Assembly (NCBI RefSeq): GCF_001705435.1
Contig: NZ_MDEN01000069.1
Coordinates: 806,001 to 870,000, forward strand
Length of the DNA: 64,000 nucleotides
Reading direction: 5' to 3'
From: Pseudomonas graminis
Lineage (GTDB): Bacteria; Pseudomonadota; Gammaproteobacteria; Pseudomonadales; Pseudomonadaceae
This document shows positions 49,443 through 58,867 of this stretch, in pieces. The position numbers were made by a program, and so were the translations under genes. How positions within the stretch are numbered: position 1 is the first letter of the stretch; each line of letters starts with the position of its first letter. The notes beneath the pieces were generated by a model. That model made no database searches. It saw only the letters and a list, made by a program, of their open reading frames with translations, and had not been told where the DNA came from.

Positions 49443-51887
49443 TTAGCGTGTTTTGCCTTCGGTGGCGACCAGCGCTTCCTTATCAAAATCATCCACGTCG
49501 ATCACTTTGCGGCGTGCCGCCTCTGCCGCACGCAGGGTCTGCGCTTCCGCCGCCTGCAGCACGCCCGCATTGAGCGCGGCGTCGATCAGATGCTCACCCC
49601 CCACCGGCTTGACCTGACCGCTTTTCACCGCGTGATGGAGTTTGCTGCGGATAGCCTTGGCGCCGCTGAGCATGTCGCTCGCGTGCTGCAATGCGCCGAC
49701 CGGATCTTCTGCGTCAGTCGGGCGATAGCAACCGGCCAGCACTGATTCCAACGCCGGATCGCCTTTGGCGCGGCCAAGGATTTCCGCGACCTGGGCATCG
49801 AGCCTGTCCGAAGGCCCTTTGTGACGACGGCCGAACGGGAACACGATCACTCGCAGCAATCCACCGAGAATGCGGTTCGGGAAATTGCTCAGCAGCTCAT
49901 CCAGCGCGCGCTCCGACTCACCCAGCGCTTCTTCCATGGACCAGCAAAACAGCGGCGCCAGCGCTTCAGGGTAATCCAGATCGTGGTAACGCTTGAGGGC
50001 GGCGGACGCCAGGTACATGTGGCTCAGCACATCGCCCAGCCGCGCCGACAGACGCTCGCGGCGTTTCAGCTCGCCGCCCAGCAACATCATGCTCAGATCA
50101 GCCAGCATCGCGAACGCCGCCGCCTGACGGTTCAGCGCGCGGAAATAACCTTGACTCAGCCGGTCGCCCGGCACGCTTTCGAAATGCCCAAGGCCCAGGT
50201 TCAACACCAGCGTACTGGCCGCGTTACGCACGGCGAAACCAATGTGTTGCATCAGCAGGCCGTCGAATTCCACCACCACCCGGTCATGATCCTGACGACC
50301 GGCGAGGGCCATTTCCTTCAGCACGAACGGATGGCAACGAATGGCGCCCTGACCAAAGATCATCAAGTTGCGCGACAGAATGTTCGCGCCTTCCACGGTG
50401 ATGAAGATCGGCGCGCCTTGCCACGAGCGACCCAGGTAATTGTTCGGGCCCATGATGATGCCCTTGCCGCCATGCACATCCATGGCGTGGGTGATGCACT
50501 CACGGCCGCGCTCGGTCAGGTGGTATTTCAGAATCGCCGAGAGCACCGAAGGCTTCTCGCCCAGGTCCACCGCATTGGCGGTCAGGATGCGCGCGCTGTC
50601 CATCAGCCAGGCGTTGCCGCCGATGCGCGCGAGGGATTCCTGAATCCCTTCGAACGCTGCCAACGGTACGTTGAACTGCTCGCGCACCTGGGTGTACTGG
50701 CCGGTGACCAGGCTGGTGAACTTCGCAGCGCCGGTACCGACTGCAGGCAGAGAAATCGAACGCCCGACCGACAGGCAATTCATCAGCATCATCCAGCCTT
50801 TGCCGAGCATGGCCTGGCCGCCGATCAAGTACTCCAGCGGAATGAACACGTCCTTGCCCGAGTTCGGGCCGTTCATGAACGCCGCGCCCAGTGGCACATG
50901 ACGACGACCGATTTCCACACCGGCGGTGTCGGTTGGAATCAGCGCCAGGCTGATGCCCAGGTCTGTTTCGTCACCGAGCAGATGCTCAGGGTCGTAGACC
51001 TTGAAGGCGAGGCCGAGCAGGGTGGCGACAGGGCCCAGGGTGATGTAGCGCTTTTCCCAGTTCAGGCGCAGGCCGATGACTTCCTCACCTTCCCACTGGC
51101 CCTTGCAGATGATCCCGGTGTCGGGCATCGCCCCTGCGTCGGAGCCGGCCAGCGGTCCGGTCAGGGCGAAGCACGGGATCTCGTCGCCTCGGGCCAGGCG
51201 TGGCAAGTAGTGATTCCGCTGCTCGTCGGTGCCGTAATGCAGCAGGAGCTCTGCCGGGCCCAGTGAATTGGGCACCATCACGGTGGAGGCCAGATCGCCG
51301 CTGCGGGTCGCCAGCTTCATCGCCACTTGCGAGTGGGCGTAGGCCGAGAAGCCTTTGCCGCCGTATTCCTTGGGAATGATCAGCGCGAAGAAGCCATGTT
51401 CTTTTATATGCGCCCAGGCTTGCGGCGGCAGGTCCATGGCCTGACCGATTTCCCAGTCGCTGACCATGGCACAGAGTTCTTCGGTCGGGCCGTCAAGGAA
51501 GGCCTGCTCTTCGTCGGTCAGTTTGCTCTTTGGGTAGCTGAGCAGCGTGTTCCAGTCTGGACGGCCGCTGAACAGCTCGCCATCCCACCACACCGTGCCA
51601 GCGTCAATGGCGTCGCGCTCGGTGGCGGACATCGGCGGCAGCACTTTCTGAAACCACGAGAACATCGGCGCACTGAAGTGCTTGCGGCGCAGGTCCGGCA
51701 ACGCCAGCAGCAACGCGACGCCCAGCCACAACACCCATGGAATGACCATCCAGCCATGGGCATGGCTGAACGCGCCCATTGCCAGCAGGTACACCGCGAC
51801 GATGCCCAGGGCCGGGAAGGGTGCAACCCTGCGATGGGCCAGCCAGGCCACGCCAACCACCAACACTACGATCCACAGCAACAACAT
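49443..51887 (-). CDS. fadE: acyl-CoA dehydrogenase FadE
   Basis: An 814-residue acyl-CoA dehydrogenase of the large FadE class, which starts fatty-acid beta-oxidation by FAD-dependent oxidation of acyl-CoA. Two N-terminal hydrophobic helices (MLLLWIVVLVVGVAWLA, VIPWVLWLGVALLLALP) fit the membrane-associated E. coli FadE layout. Dehydrogenase blocks include FFALIIPKEYGGKGFSAYAHSQ, CFALTGPLAGSDAGAMPDTG, GKGWMMLMNCLSVGRSISLPA and THAMDVHGGKGIIMGPNNYLG. A C-terminal DUF1974 region follows. GGAGGG precedes the ATG. Confidence 0.95.
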   Translation of the reverse strand: MLLLWIVVLVVGVAWLAHRRVAPFPALGIVAVYLLAMGAFSHAHGWMVIPWVLWLGVALLLALPDLRRKHFSAPMFSWFQKVLPPMSATERDAIDAGTVWWDGELFSGRPDWNTLLSYPKSKLTDEEQAFLDGPTEELCAMVSDWEIGQAMDLPPQAWAHIKEHGFFALIIPKEYGGKGFSAYAHSQVAMKLATRSGDLASTVMVPNSLGPAELLLHYGTDEQRNHYLPRLARGDEIPCFALTGPLAGSDAGAMPDTGIICKGQWEGEEVIGLRLNWEKRYITLGPVATLLGLAFKVYDPEHLLGDETDLGISLALIPTDTAGVEIGRRHVPLGAAFMNGPNSGKDVFIPLEYLIGGQAMLGKGWMMLMNCLSVGRSISLPAVGTGAAKFTSLVTGQYTQVREQFNVPLAAFEGIQESLARIGGNAWLMDSARILTANAVDLGEKPSVLSAILKYHLTERGRECITHAMDVHGGKGIIMGPNNYLGRSWQGAPIFITVEGANILSRNLMIFGQGAIRCHPFVLKEMALAGRQDHDRVVVEFDGLLMQHIGFAVRNAASTLVLNLGLGHFESVPGDRLSQGYFRALNRQAAAFAMLADLSMMLLGGELKRRERLSARLGDVLSHMYLASAALKRYHDLDYPEALAPLFCWSMEEALGESERALDELLSNFPNRILGGLLRVIVFPFGRRHKGPSDRLDAQVAEILGRAKGDPALESVLAGCYRPTDAEDPVGALQHASDMLSGAKAIRSKLHHAVKSGQVKPVGGEHLIDAALNAGVLQAAEAQTLRAAEAARRKVIDVDDFDKEALVATEGKTR

Positions 51888-52100
51888 AAATAGCCCTCCA
51901 TGATGACGGCGCGATAAGCGCAACCGGCTGCGCAGTCGACCGCTCTGGCCCGCGCATCGATAGTGACCCCGTGCTACCAACGGAGTTCGGGGGCTGGCCG
52001 ATGCGCAGGAAGTTGTGGCTTGAACACCCGCATCCCGGAGTAGACTGTGGCCCGCCGCAAACGCCACTCATCGCTCGTTGACCACACGGAGAATGACAAC

Positions 52101-52724
52101 ATGTTGAAGATCTGGGGCCGCAAGAACTCGTCCAATGTGCGCAAGGCATTGTGGATCGCCGAGGAACTGGGGCTCGATTACGAGTCGCTGAATGCCGGCG
52201 GCGCTTTCGGTATCAACGATCAGCCCGAGTACCTGGCGAAGAACCCCAACGGCGTGGTGCCGATGATCGAAGACGGCGAGTTCGTGCTGTGGGAATCCAA
52301 CACCATCGTTCGCTATCTGGCGGCGCAATACGCGCCTGACTCGTCTCTGTATCCCGACAGCCCCAAGCTACGTGCCCAGGCTGAGAAATGGATGGACTGG
52401 ACCACCTCGACGCTGGCCGGTCCTTTCCGTCCGGTCTTCTGGGGCGTATTGCGTACCCCCGCCGAGCAGCAGGACTGGACGCAGATCAATGCGGCTAAAG
52501 CCGAAGTCGAGCGCCTGCTGGCCATCGTCGATGCAGCCCTGGCGCATCAGCCGTATCTTTCGGGCGATGAATTCGGCGTGGGCGACATCCCCCTCGGCTG
52601 CTTCGCTTATCCCTGGTTCGAAATGCCGATTGAACGTCGCGAGCTGCCCCACCTCAAAGCCTGGTACGAACGTTTGCAACAGCGTCCGGCGTATCGAAAG
52701 GCCGTCATGACCGCGCTGACCTGA
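52101..52724 (+). CDS. glutathione S-transferase family protein
   Basis: A 207-residue GST. The thioredoxin-like N-terminal domain (about 1-80) contains MLKIWGRKNSSNVRKALWIAEELGL with a Ser-rich active-site segment, NPNGVVPMIEDGEFVLWESNTIVRYLA (the cis-Pro and glutathione-binding Glu-Ser). A helical C-terminal domain follows with FGVGDIPLGCFAYPWFEM. It is divergent from fadE. The substrate is unknown. PAO1 has, from memory, a GST next to the YadGH-type genes as here. Confidence 0.92.
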   Translation: MLKIWGRKNSSNVRKALWIAEELGLDYESLNAGGAFGINDQPEYLAKNPNGVVPMIEDGEFVLWESNTIVRYLAAQYAPDSSLYPDSPKLRAQAEKWMDWTTSTLAGPFRPVFWGVLRTPAEQQDWTQINAAKAEVERLLAIVDAALAHQPYLSGDEFGVGDIPLGCFAYPWFEMPIERRELPHLKAWYERLQQRPAYRKAVMTALT

Positions 52725-52953
52725 GTTCAGCCCGTGTCGAGTTAATACTGACTATCAATCGATGTCGCTGTACTTGGGCGGCATCGGGACGCAACATTGC
52801 GGCCACTGCATTTGAAGTGATGTGTTGCGCCTGACATTCCGGCTGCGCGGCGCCGTCAATGTCAGCGCCCCCTGTGATCGGCCATATCGGCCCGGCAACT
52901 GCACGTTCGTATTCGTTTATCTTCCTTTTCATTTTATTGGTGTGTGTTCAGTC

Positions 52954-53886
52954 ATGAGTTCAGCTCTGTCCATCCGGCAGCTAACCAAGACCTACGGCAA
53001 CGGTTTCCAGGCCCTCAAGGGCATTGATCTGGACGTCGCCGAGGGTGATTTCTTCGCATTGCTCGGCCCCAATGGCGCCGGCAAATCCACCACCATCGGG
53101 ATCATGTCGACGCTGGTCAACAAAACCAGCGGCACCGTGAACATCTTCGGCCACGACCTTGATCGCAACCCGGCGCAGCTCAAGCGCTCGATCGGCGTGG
53201 TGCCGCAGGAATTCAATTTTAATCAGTTCGAGAAGACCTTCGACATTGTCGTGACCCAGGCGGGCTACTACGGCATTCCGCCGAAGATCGCCAAGGAACG
53301 CGCCGAGCAGTACCTGACCCAGCTGGGTTTGTGGGACAAGCGCGACTCGCCGTCACGTTCGTTGTCCGGCGGCATGAAGCGCCGTCTGATGATCGCTCGC
53401 GCGTTGATCCACGAGCCGCGTCTGTTGATCCTCGACGAGCCTACTGCGGGCGTTGATATCGAGCTGCGCCGTTCGATGTGGACTTTCCTCACCGAGCTGA
53501 ACGAGAAGGGCATCACCATCATCCTCACTACGCATTACCTGGAGGAGGCTGAGCAGCTGTGCCGCAACATCGGCATCATCGACCACGGCACGATCATCGA
53601 AAACACCAGCATGAAGACGCTGCTCAACAAGCTGCACGTCGAGACCTTCCTGCTGGACCTTCGCGACCCGCTGCAGGCCGCGCCTCAGCTCAATGGCTAC
53701 CCGGTGAAGCGGGTGGATAACCAGACACTTGAGGTGCAGGTCGACAAGACCATCGGCATCACGTCGCTGTTTAGCCAGCTGTCGCTGCAGAACATTCAGG
53801 TGTTGAGCCTGCGCAATAAAACCAATCGCCTTGAGGAGCTGTTCGTGGGTCTGGTCGAGAAGAATCTGGCGAAGGTGGCGATATGA
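52954..53886 (+). CDS. yadG: ABC transporter ATP-binding protein, YadG type
   Basis: A 310-residue ATPase of an ABC-2 export system. Walker A is GPNGAGKST (about 39-47), the Q-loop is VPQEFNFNQFE, the signature is LSGGMKRRLMIARALIHEP, Walker B is LLILDEPTAGVDIELRR and the H-loop is TTHYLEEAEQLC. The ATG at MSSALSIRQL is the conserved start; a longer reading upstream is not homologous. Its stop overlaps the permease start by four bases. YadGH has been linked only loosely to drug or lipid export, and the substrate is unknown. Confidence 0.92.
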   Translation: MSSALSIRQLTKTYGNGFQALKGIDLDVAEGDFFALLGPNGAGKSTTIGIMSTLVNKTSGTVNIFGHDLDRNPAQLKRSIGVVPQEFNFNQFEKTFDIVVTQAGYYGIPPKIAKERAEQYLTQLGLWDKRDSPSRSLSGGMKRRLMIARALIHEPRLLILDEPTAGVDIELRRSMWTFLTELNEKGITIILTTHYLEEAEQLCRNIGIIDHGTIIENTSMKTLLNKLHVETFLLDLRDPLQAAPQLNGYPVKRVDNQTLEVQVDKTIGITSLFSQLSLQNIQVLSLRNKTNRLEELFVGLVEKNLAKVAI

Positions 53887-54662
53887 GCTCGGAGCTGCGC
53901 CCCAACCTGATCGCCCTGAACACCATCGTTTATCGTGAGGTCCGGCGCTTCATGCGGATCTGGCCACAGACCCTGCTGCCGCCGGCGATCACCATGGTTC
54001 TGTACTTCGTGATCTTCGGCAACCTGATCGGCCGGCAGATCGGCGACATGGGTGGCTTCACCTACATGCAGTACATCGTGCCCGGGCTGATCATGATGTC
54101 GGTGATCACCAACTCCTACGGCAACGTGGTCTCGAGCTTCTTCGGCGCCAAGTTCCAGCGTTCGGTTGAAGAGTTGATGGTTTCGCCGGTGTCGCCCCAC
54201 ACCATCCTGATCGGTTACACCATCGGCGGCGTACTGCGCGGGCTGGCGGTGGGGGTGATTGTCACGATGCTGTCGATGTTTTTCACCGATTTGCAGGTGC
54301 ATCACCTGGGGATCACGATCATTGTGGTGCTGCTGACCGCGACGATTTTCTCCCTGCTGGGCTTCATCAACGCCGTCTTTGCGCGCAATTTCGATGATAT
54401 TTCCATCATCCCGACATTTGTGCTGACGCCGTTGACCTATCTGGGCGGGGTGTTCTACTCGATCAACCTGCTGCCGCCGTTCTGGCAGACCGTGTCGCTT
54501 GCCAACCCGGTGCTGCACATGGTCAACGCCTTCCGCTTCGGCATTCTCGGTGTGTCGGACATCAAGATCAGCATTGCCCTGGCGTTCATGGTCGTCGCGA
54601 CCATCGTGCTGTACCTGGGCTGCGCGCGGCTGCTGGTGAGCGGACGCGGGATGCGTCAGTAA
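53883..54662 (+). CDS. yadH: ABC-2 type transporter permease, YadH type
   Basis: A 259-residue ABC-2 membrane protein with six hydrophobic segments. Conserved parts are LNTIVYREVRRFMRIWPQTLLPPAITMVLYFVIFG at the N-terminus and MQYIVPGLIMMSVI, then VEELMVSPVSPHTILIGYT and FIPTFVLTPLTYLGGVFYS-like IIPTFVLTPLTYLGGVFYS. The start overlaps the ATPase stop by ATGA, indicating coupled synthesis of a YadGH complex. Downstream lies a long inverted repeat before the convergent DUF2062 gene. Confidence 0.92.
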   Translation: MSSELRPNLIALNTIVYREVRRFMRIWPQTLLPPAITMVLYFVIFGNLIGRQIGDMGGFTYMQYIVPGLIMMSVITNSYGNVVSSFFGAKFQRSVEELMVSPVSPHTILIGYTIGGVLRGLAVGVIVTMLSMFFTDLQVHHLGITIIVVLLTATIFSLLGFINAVFARNFDDISIIPTFVLTPLTYLGGVFYSINLLPPFWQTVSLANPVLHMVNAFRFGILGVSDIKISIALAFMVVATIVLYLGCARLLVSGRGMRQ

Positions 54663-54675
54663 CGGATTTCAGAAC

Positions 54676-54779
54676 GATCGTTCCCACGCTCCGCGTGGTA
54701 ATGCCTCCCCAAACGCTCTGCGTTGACTGTAACGCGGAGCGTCAAACGGGCCATTACCACGCGGAGCGTGGGAACGATC
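54676..54779. repeat. 104-base element with perfect 28-bp terminal inverted repeats
   Basis: Ends 54676-54703 and 54752-54779 are exact reverse complements (GATCGTTCCCACGCTCCGCG at the outer end). Inside is a second, 11-of-12 matched pair (ACGCTCTGCGTT and AACGCGGAGCGT), giving a nested double hairpin. The element lies between convergent genes and may serve as a bidirectional terminator. A half-size relative lies near 48.0 kb. Confidence 0.88.
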
Positions 54780-54788
54780 ATGCATTTT

Positions 54789-55310
54789 CTACACAGACTT
54801 ATGCCGCCTCTGACGCGCCTTCCACTGCCGCCCCACCCACCAGCGCCAATACGCCATCGTCCCGAAATACCCCGCCACGCCCAGCACAATCCCTGCCACT
54901 ACCGATCCCAGCAAAAACGGCTGCCACAAGGTCGACAGCTGTCCGCTGATCCAGTCCCAGCTCAGTTCGTCCGGGAAATGCCGCGGCGGCAAGCCCATCA
55001 ACAGCGCGCCGATTTTATAGGTGCAATAGAACACCGGCGGCATCGTCAGCGGGTTGGTCAGCCAGCAGAGACTGACAGCGATCGGCATGTTGGCACGCAC
55101 CCAGATCGCCAGCACAGCGGCCAGCAGCATCTGCAACGGCATCGGCATCAAGGCGGCGAACAGCCCGATCCCCATTGCGCGCGCCACGGAGTGTCGATTG
55201 AGGTGCCAGAGGTTGGGGTCGTGCAGAAGGGCGCCAAGAAAGCGTAAGGATTTGTGTTCCCGGATGCTGTTCGGATCGGGCATGTACCGCTTGATCAGGT
55301 GGCGTGGCAT
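54789..55310 (-). CDS. DUF2062 family membrane protein
   Basis: A 173-residue protein. The DUF2062 core is visible as HSVARAMGIGLFAALMPMPLQMLLAAVLAIWVRANMPIAVSLCWLTNPLTMPPVFYCTYKIGALLMG. Two to three further hydrophobic helices follow, and the C-terminus is very basic (WWVGRQWKARQRRHKSV). The start at MPRHLIKRYMPDP is chosen as the usual family start; an earlier one adds a non-conserved leader. It is divergent from comEC, an arrangement common in Pseudomonas. The function is unknown. Confidence 0.88.
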   Translation of the reverse strand: MPRHLIKRYMPDPNSIREHKSLRFLGALLHDPNLWHLNRHSVARAMGIGLFAALMPMPLQMLLAAVLAIWVRANMPIAVSLCWLTNPLTMPPVFYCTYKIGALLMGLPPRHFPDELSWDWISGQLSTLWQPFLLGSVVAGIVLGVAGYFGTMAYWRWWVGRQWKARQRRHKSV

Positions 55311-55463
55311 ACGGGAATCCGGCGAGGTGGGCGGGAAATTCGGGGAAGTATGCACGGATAGTCGCAAACGCAAATTCAGACTTTGTGACAATTAATAAAC
55401 GCGAGGGCCGGGGCATCAGCTAAGCCATGGAAGTCGATTTCGCCCGCAGACAAGGAAAGCCTC

Positions 55464-57680
55464 ATGCGCACAGGGATGCTCGCGCTTGCACTCGGATTGC
55501 TGACGTTGCGTTTTTTGCCCGCATTGCCGCCTGTCTGGTTGCTGCTGATGATGCCCGTGGTCGCGCTGATGCTGCTGCCGTTTCGCACCTACCCGCTGGC
55601 GTTTTACCTGTTCGGCCTGACATGGGCCTGTGTGTCGGCCTCGTCCGCGCTGGACGATCGGCTGGCCGAGCGCCTCGACGGGCAGACACTCTGGCTGGAA
55701 GGACGCGTCGTCGGCCTGCCCCAGACCCTCGACGGCGTGGTGCGGTTTCAGCTGGAGGATCCGGTTTCACGGCGCGCGCGGCTGCCGGAGCAGATCCGCG
55801 TTGGCTGGTACGGCGGTCCGCCGATCAGCAGCGGCGAGCGCTGGCGTCTGGCCGTCAAACTCAAGCGGCCGGGCGGGCTGGTCAATCCCGGCGCGTTTGA
55901 TTACCAGGCGTGGCTGATGGCCCAGCGTATTGGCGCCACCGGCACCGTGGTGGACGGCCAGCTGCTTGAGCCGGCGCGGGACAACTGGCGCGACGGGATT
56001 CGCCAGCGCCTGCTGAGTGTGGATGCCCAGGGCCGACAGGGCGGTCTGGCCGCCTTGGTGCTGGGGGACGATTCAGGACTGAGCGCCGCCGACTGGCAGG
56101 TCCTGCAGGACACCGGCACCGTTCACCTATTGGTCATTTCCGGGACGCACATCGGCTTACTCGCCGGTTTGCTTTACGGCCTCGTCGCAGGACTGGCTCG
56201 ATGGGGGGTATGGCCGCCGTTTCTGCCCTGGCTGCCCTCGGCCTGCATCGCGGCGTTCGCGGGGGCGCTGGCGTACGGCGTGCTGGCAGGCTTTGAAGTG
56301 CCGGTCCAGCGGGCCGTCATCATGCTGGGTCTGGTGCTGCTGTGGCGTCTGCGCTTCCGTCATCTGGGCACCACGTGGCCGCTGTTGCTGGCGCTGAACC
56401 TGGTGCTGATCGCCGAGCCGCTCATCACGCTACGCCCCGGCTTTTGGCTGTCGTTCCTGGCGGTGGGTATCTTGATGCTCATTTTCAGCGGGCGACTCGG
56501 GCGGTGGAGCTGGTTGCAGAGCTGGACCCGCGCACAATGGCTGATCGCGTTGGGCCTGTTGCCGGTGCTGCTGGCGCTGAGCCTGCCGGTGAGCGTGAGC
56601 GGCCCGGTCGTCAATCTGCTCGCGGTGCCGTGGGTGAGCGTGCTGATTTTGCCCCTGGCGTTGATTGGTACGCTGCTGCTGGCGATTCCGCCACTGGGGG
56701 AAAGCCTGCTGTGGCTGGCAGGCGGCGCAATGGACGGCCTGTTTCGCTGGCTGACGTTCATGGCCGGTCTCGCCCCCGCCTGGACCGGTCCGCAGGTGCC
56801 GATGTGGGTCTGGCCGGTGAGCCTGCTCGGCGCTTTGCTGCTGTTGCTGCCCAAAGGCCTGCCGATGCGCCCGTTGGGCTGGCCGTTGCTGTTGCTGTGC
56901 CTCTTCCCGCCGCAGAAAACCGTGCCCGTCGGGCAAGTCGACGTGCTGCAGCTGGACGTGGGGCAGGGCCTCGCCATTTTACTGCGCACCCGCGACCACG
57001 CATTGCTGTATGACGCGGGGCCGCGCTTCGGTGATTTCGATATCGGCGAGCGCGTGGTATTGCCAGCCATTCGGCGCGCCGGAATCAGACAGCTTGATAC
57101 GCTGCTGCTCAGTCATGCCGATTCCGACCATGCCGGTGGTGCTGCCGCCGTTCGCAAAGGCCTGCCGGTTGCACGTGTGCTGACGGGTGACGTAGGGCGC
57201 ATGCCTGCCGAGTTGTCGGCCGAGTCCTGTCGTAACGGGGAAACATGGACGTGGGATGAAGTCATTTTCTCCACCTGGATATGGGAGCAAGCCGCCGAAG
57301 GCAACCAGGCCTCCTGCGTGCTGAGCGTCGAGGCCAATGGCGAGCGGCTGTTGCTCACCGGAGATATCGACGTGGCGGCAGAACGCGCGATGCTCGACGA
57401 CGGCTTCGACGTCAGCGCCCACTGGCTTCAGTCCCCTCACCACGGCAGCCGCAGTTCTTCGTCACGGGCGTTTCTGCGCGCGGTGGGTGCACGCGGTGTG
57501 CTGATTTCCCGAGGCCGCAATAATGCGTTCGGTCATCCCCATCCGGTGGTGATGTCGCGTTACGCGTGGTCCGCCATGGAGGTTCACGACAGTGCCGTGC
57601 TGGGTGCCATCACCTTGCAACTGGGCGCCTACGAAGACGCCCGGGCTGAACGCAGGACACGACGCTTCTGGCGTGACTGA
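55464..57680 (+). CDS. comEC: DNA-internalisation competence protein ComEC/Rec2
   Basis: A 738-residue polytopic inner-membrane protein. N-terminal helices are followed by DUF4131 (about 30-180) and a competence domain with many transmembrane helices (about 200-480, starting VHLLVISGTHIGLLAGLLYG). The C-terminal metallo-beta-lactamase-like domain (about 495-725) has VDVLQLDVGQGLAILLRTRDHALLYDAGPRF, the metal motif LSHADSDHAGGAAA and a second site in SPHHGSRSSSS. It forms the channel for single-stranded DNA import and may degrade the other strand. The ribosome-binding site AAGGAAA precedes the ATG. Confidence 0.95.
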   Translation: MRTGMLALALGLLTLRFLPALPPVWLLLMMPVVALMLLPFRTYPLAFYLFGLTWACVSASSALDDRLAERLDGQTLWLEGRVVGLPQTLDGVVRFQLEDPVSRRARLPEQIRVGWYGGPPISSGERWRLAVKLKRPGGLVNPGAFDYQAWLMAQRIGATGTVVDGQLLEPARDNWRDGIRQRLLSVDAQGRQGGLAALVLGDDSGLSAADWQVLQDTGTVHLLVISGTHIGLLAGLLYGLVAGLARWGVWPPFLPWLPSACIAAFAGALAYGVLAGFEVPVQRAVIMLGLVLLWRLRFRHLGTTWPLLLALNLVLIAEPLITLRPGFWLSFLAVGILMLIFSGRLGRWSWLQSWTRAQWLIALGLLPVLLALSLPVSVSGPVVNLLAVPWVSVLILPLALIGTLLLAIPPLGESLLWLAGGAMDGLFRWLTFMAGLAPAWTGPQVPMWVWPVSLLGALLLLLPKGLPMRPLGWPLLLLCLFPPQKTVPVGQVDVLQLDVGQGLAILLRTRDHALLYDAGPRFGDFDIGERVVLPAIRRAGIRQLDTLLLSHADSDHAGGAAAVRKGLPVARVLTGDVGRMPAELSAESCRNGETWTWDEVIFSTWIWEQAAEGNQASCVLSVEANGERLLLTGDIDVAAERAMLDDGFDVSAHWLQSPHHGSRSSSSRAFLRAVGARGVLISRGRNNAFGHPHPVVMSRYAWSAMEVHDSAVLGAITLQLGAYEDARAERRTRRFWRD

Positions 57681-57764
57681 AAGGGAGGGTTATTCATCGA
57701 CACGTTCGGCGAGGCGCTGACGCTATGTTAGAGTGGCGCCACTTTTTTTCAGGGGGTGGTCGCT

Positions 57765-58439
57765 GTGTGGGAGCTGGTCAAATCAGGTGGCTGGATGATG
57801 CTACCGATCATTTTGAGTTCCATTGCCGCCGTCGGAATCATCATTGAACGCCTCTGGACCCTGCGCGCGAGCCGCATCACGCCGCCGCATTTGCTCGGTC
57901 AGGTGTGGCGCTGGATTCAGGACAAACAGCTGAGCGCCGAAAAGCTCAAGGAGCTGCGCGCCGACTCGCCGCTGGGTGAAATCCTCGCCGCCGGTCTGGC
58001 CAATTCCCGCCATGGTCGCGAGATCATGAAGGAGTGCATCGAGGAAGCCGCGGCCCGGGTCATTCACGAGATGGAACGCTATCTGGCAACACTCGGCACC
58101 ATCGCTGCCATGGCGCCGTTGCTGGGTCTGCTGGGGACGGTACTCGGCATGATCGACATCTTCAGCTCGTTCACCAGCAGCGGCATGACCGGTAACGCCG
58201 GTATGCTCGCCAGCGGTATCTCCAAGGCGCTGATCTGTACGGCCTCGGGCCTGACCGTTGCGATTCCCGCCATCTTCTTTCACCGCTATCTGCAAAGCCG
58301 CGTCGATGAGCTGGTGGTCGGCATGGAACAGGAAGCCATCAAGCTGGTGGAAGTCGTGCAGGGCGATCGTGACGTCGACCTCACCGACGCCAAGCCGGAC
58401 CTCAAGGCTGCCGCGCGTGGCGAGGGCAAGAAGAAGTGA
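57765..58439 (+). CDS. exbB: ExbB/TolQ-family proton channel protein
   Basis: A 224-residue inner-membrane MotA/TolQ/ExbB protein, with three helices: one near the N-terminus (GGWMMLPIILSSIAAVGIIIERL) and two in the C-terminal half (MAPLLGLLGTVLGMIDIF and ALICTASGLTVAIPAIFFHRYL). The conserved pore motifs LLGLLGTVLGMI and AIPA are present. The GTG start is chosen because AGGGGG lies eight bases upstream. It overlaps exbD, indicating coupled production of an ExbBD proton channel; here it lies in the lpxK operon. Confidence 0.92.
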   Translation: MWELVKSGGWMMLPIILSSIAAVGIIIERLWTLRASRITPPHLLGQVWRWIQDKQLSAEKLKELRADSPLGEILAAGLANSRHGREIMKECIEEAAARVIHEMERYLATLGTIAAMAPLLGLLGTVLGMIDIFSSFTSSGMTGNAGMLASGISKALICTASGLTVAIPAIFFHRYLQSRVDELVVGMEQEAIKLVEVVQGDRDVDLTDAKPDLKAAARGEGKKK

Positions 58440-58867
58440 AATTCCGCCGTCGCAAGCCCAGGGAGACCATCGACATCAATCTGGTGTCGCTGATCGACGT
58501 GGTGTTCATCCTGCTGCTGTTCTTCGTCGTGACCACTACGTTCACCCGGGAAACTCAGCTGCGCGTCGACCTGCCCCAGGCGGTGACCGGCGCTTCAGCC
58601 GATGACGTCGACAAAAAGCACCTCGACATCACCATCAACGCCGATGGCGTTTATTCGGTGAACAACACGCTGCTGGGCGACAGCAAGCTGGAAACCCTCA
58701 TCGATGCCCTGCAAAAGGAATCCGAGGGCGACACCAGTCTGCCGCTGTCGATCAGCGCTGACGGCAAGACCCCCCATCAGGCGGTGATTACCGCCATGGA
58801 CGCCGCCGGCAAACTCGGTTTCGCTCATTTGCGCATGACCACGGTCGAGGCCGCATCGGCTAACTGA
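58436..58867 (+). CDS. exbD: ExbD/TolR-family protein
   Basis: A 143-residue single-pass membrane protein. The transmembrane helix SLIDVVFILLLFFVVTTTF includes the proton-carrying aspartate (Asp21 in LIDVVF). A periplasmic domain follows. Its GTG start overlaps the exbB stop by four bases, and its own stop shares one base with the lpxK start (TGATG). Energises an outer-membrane partner via TonB or an unknown protein; no tonB lies in the window. Confidence 0.93.
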   Translation: MKFRRRKPRETIDINLVSLIDVVFILLLFFVVTTTFTRETQLRVDLPQAVTGASADDVDKKHLDITINADGVYSVNNTLLGDSKLETLIDALQKESEGDTSLPLSISADGKTPHQAVITAMDAAGKLGFAHLRMTTVEAASAN

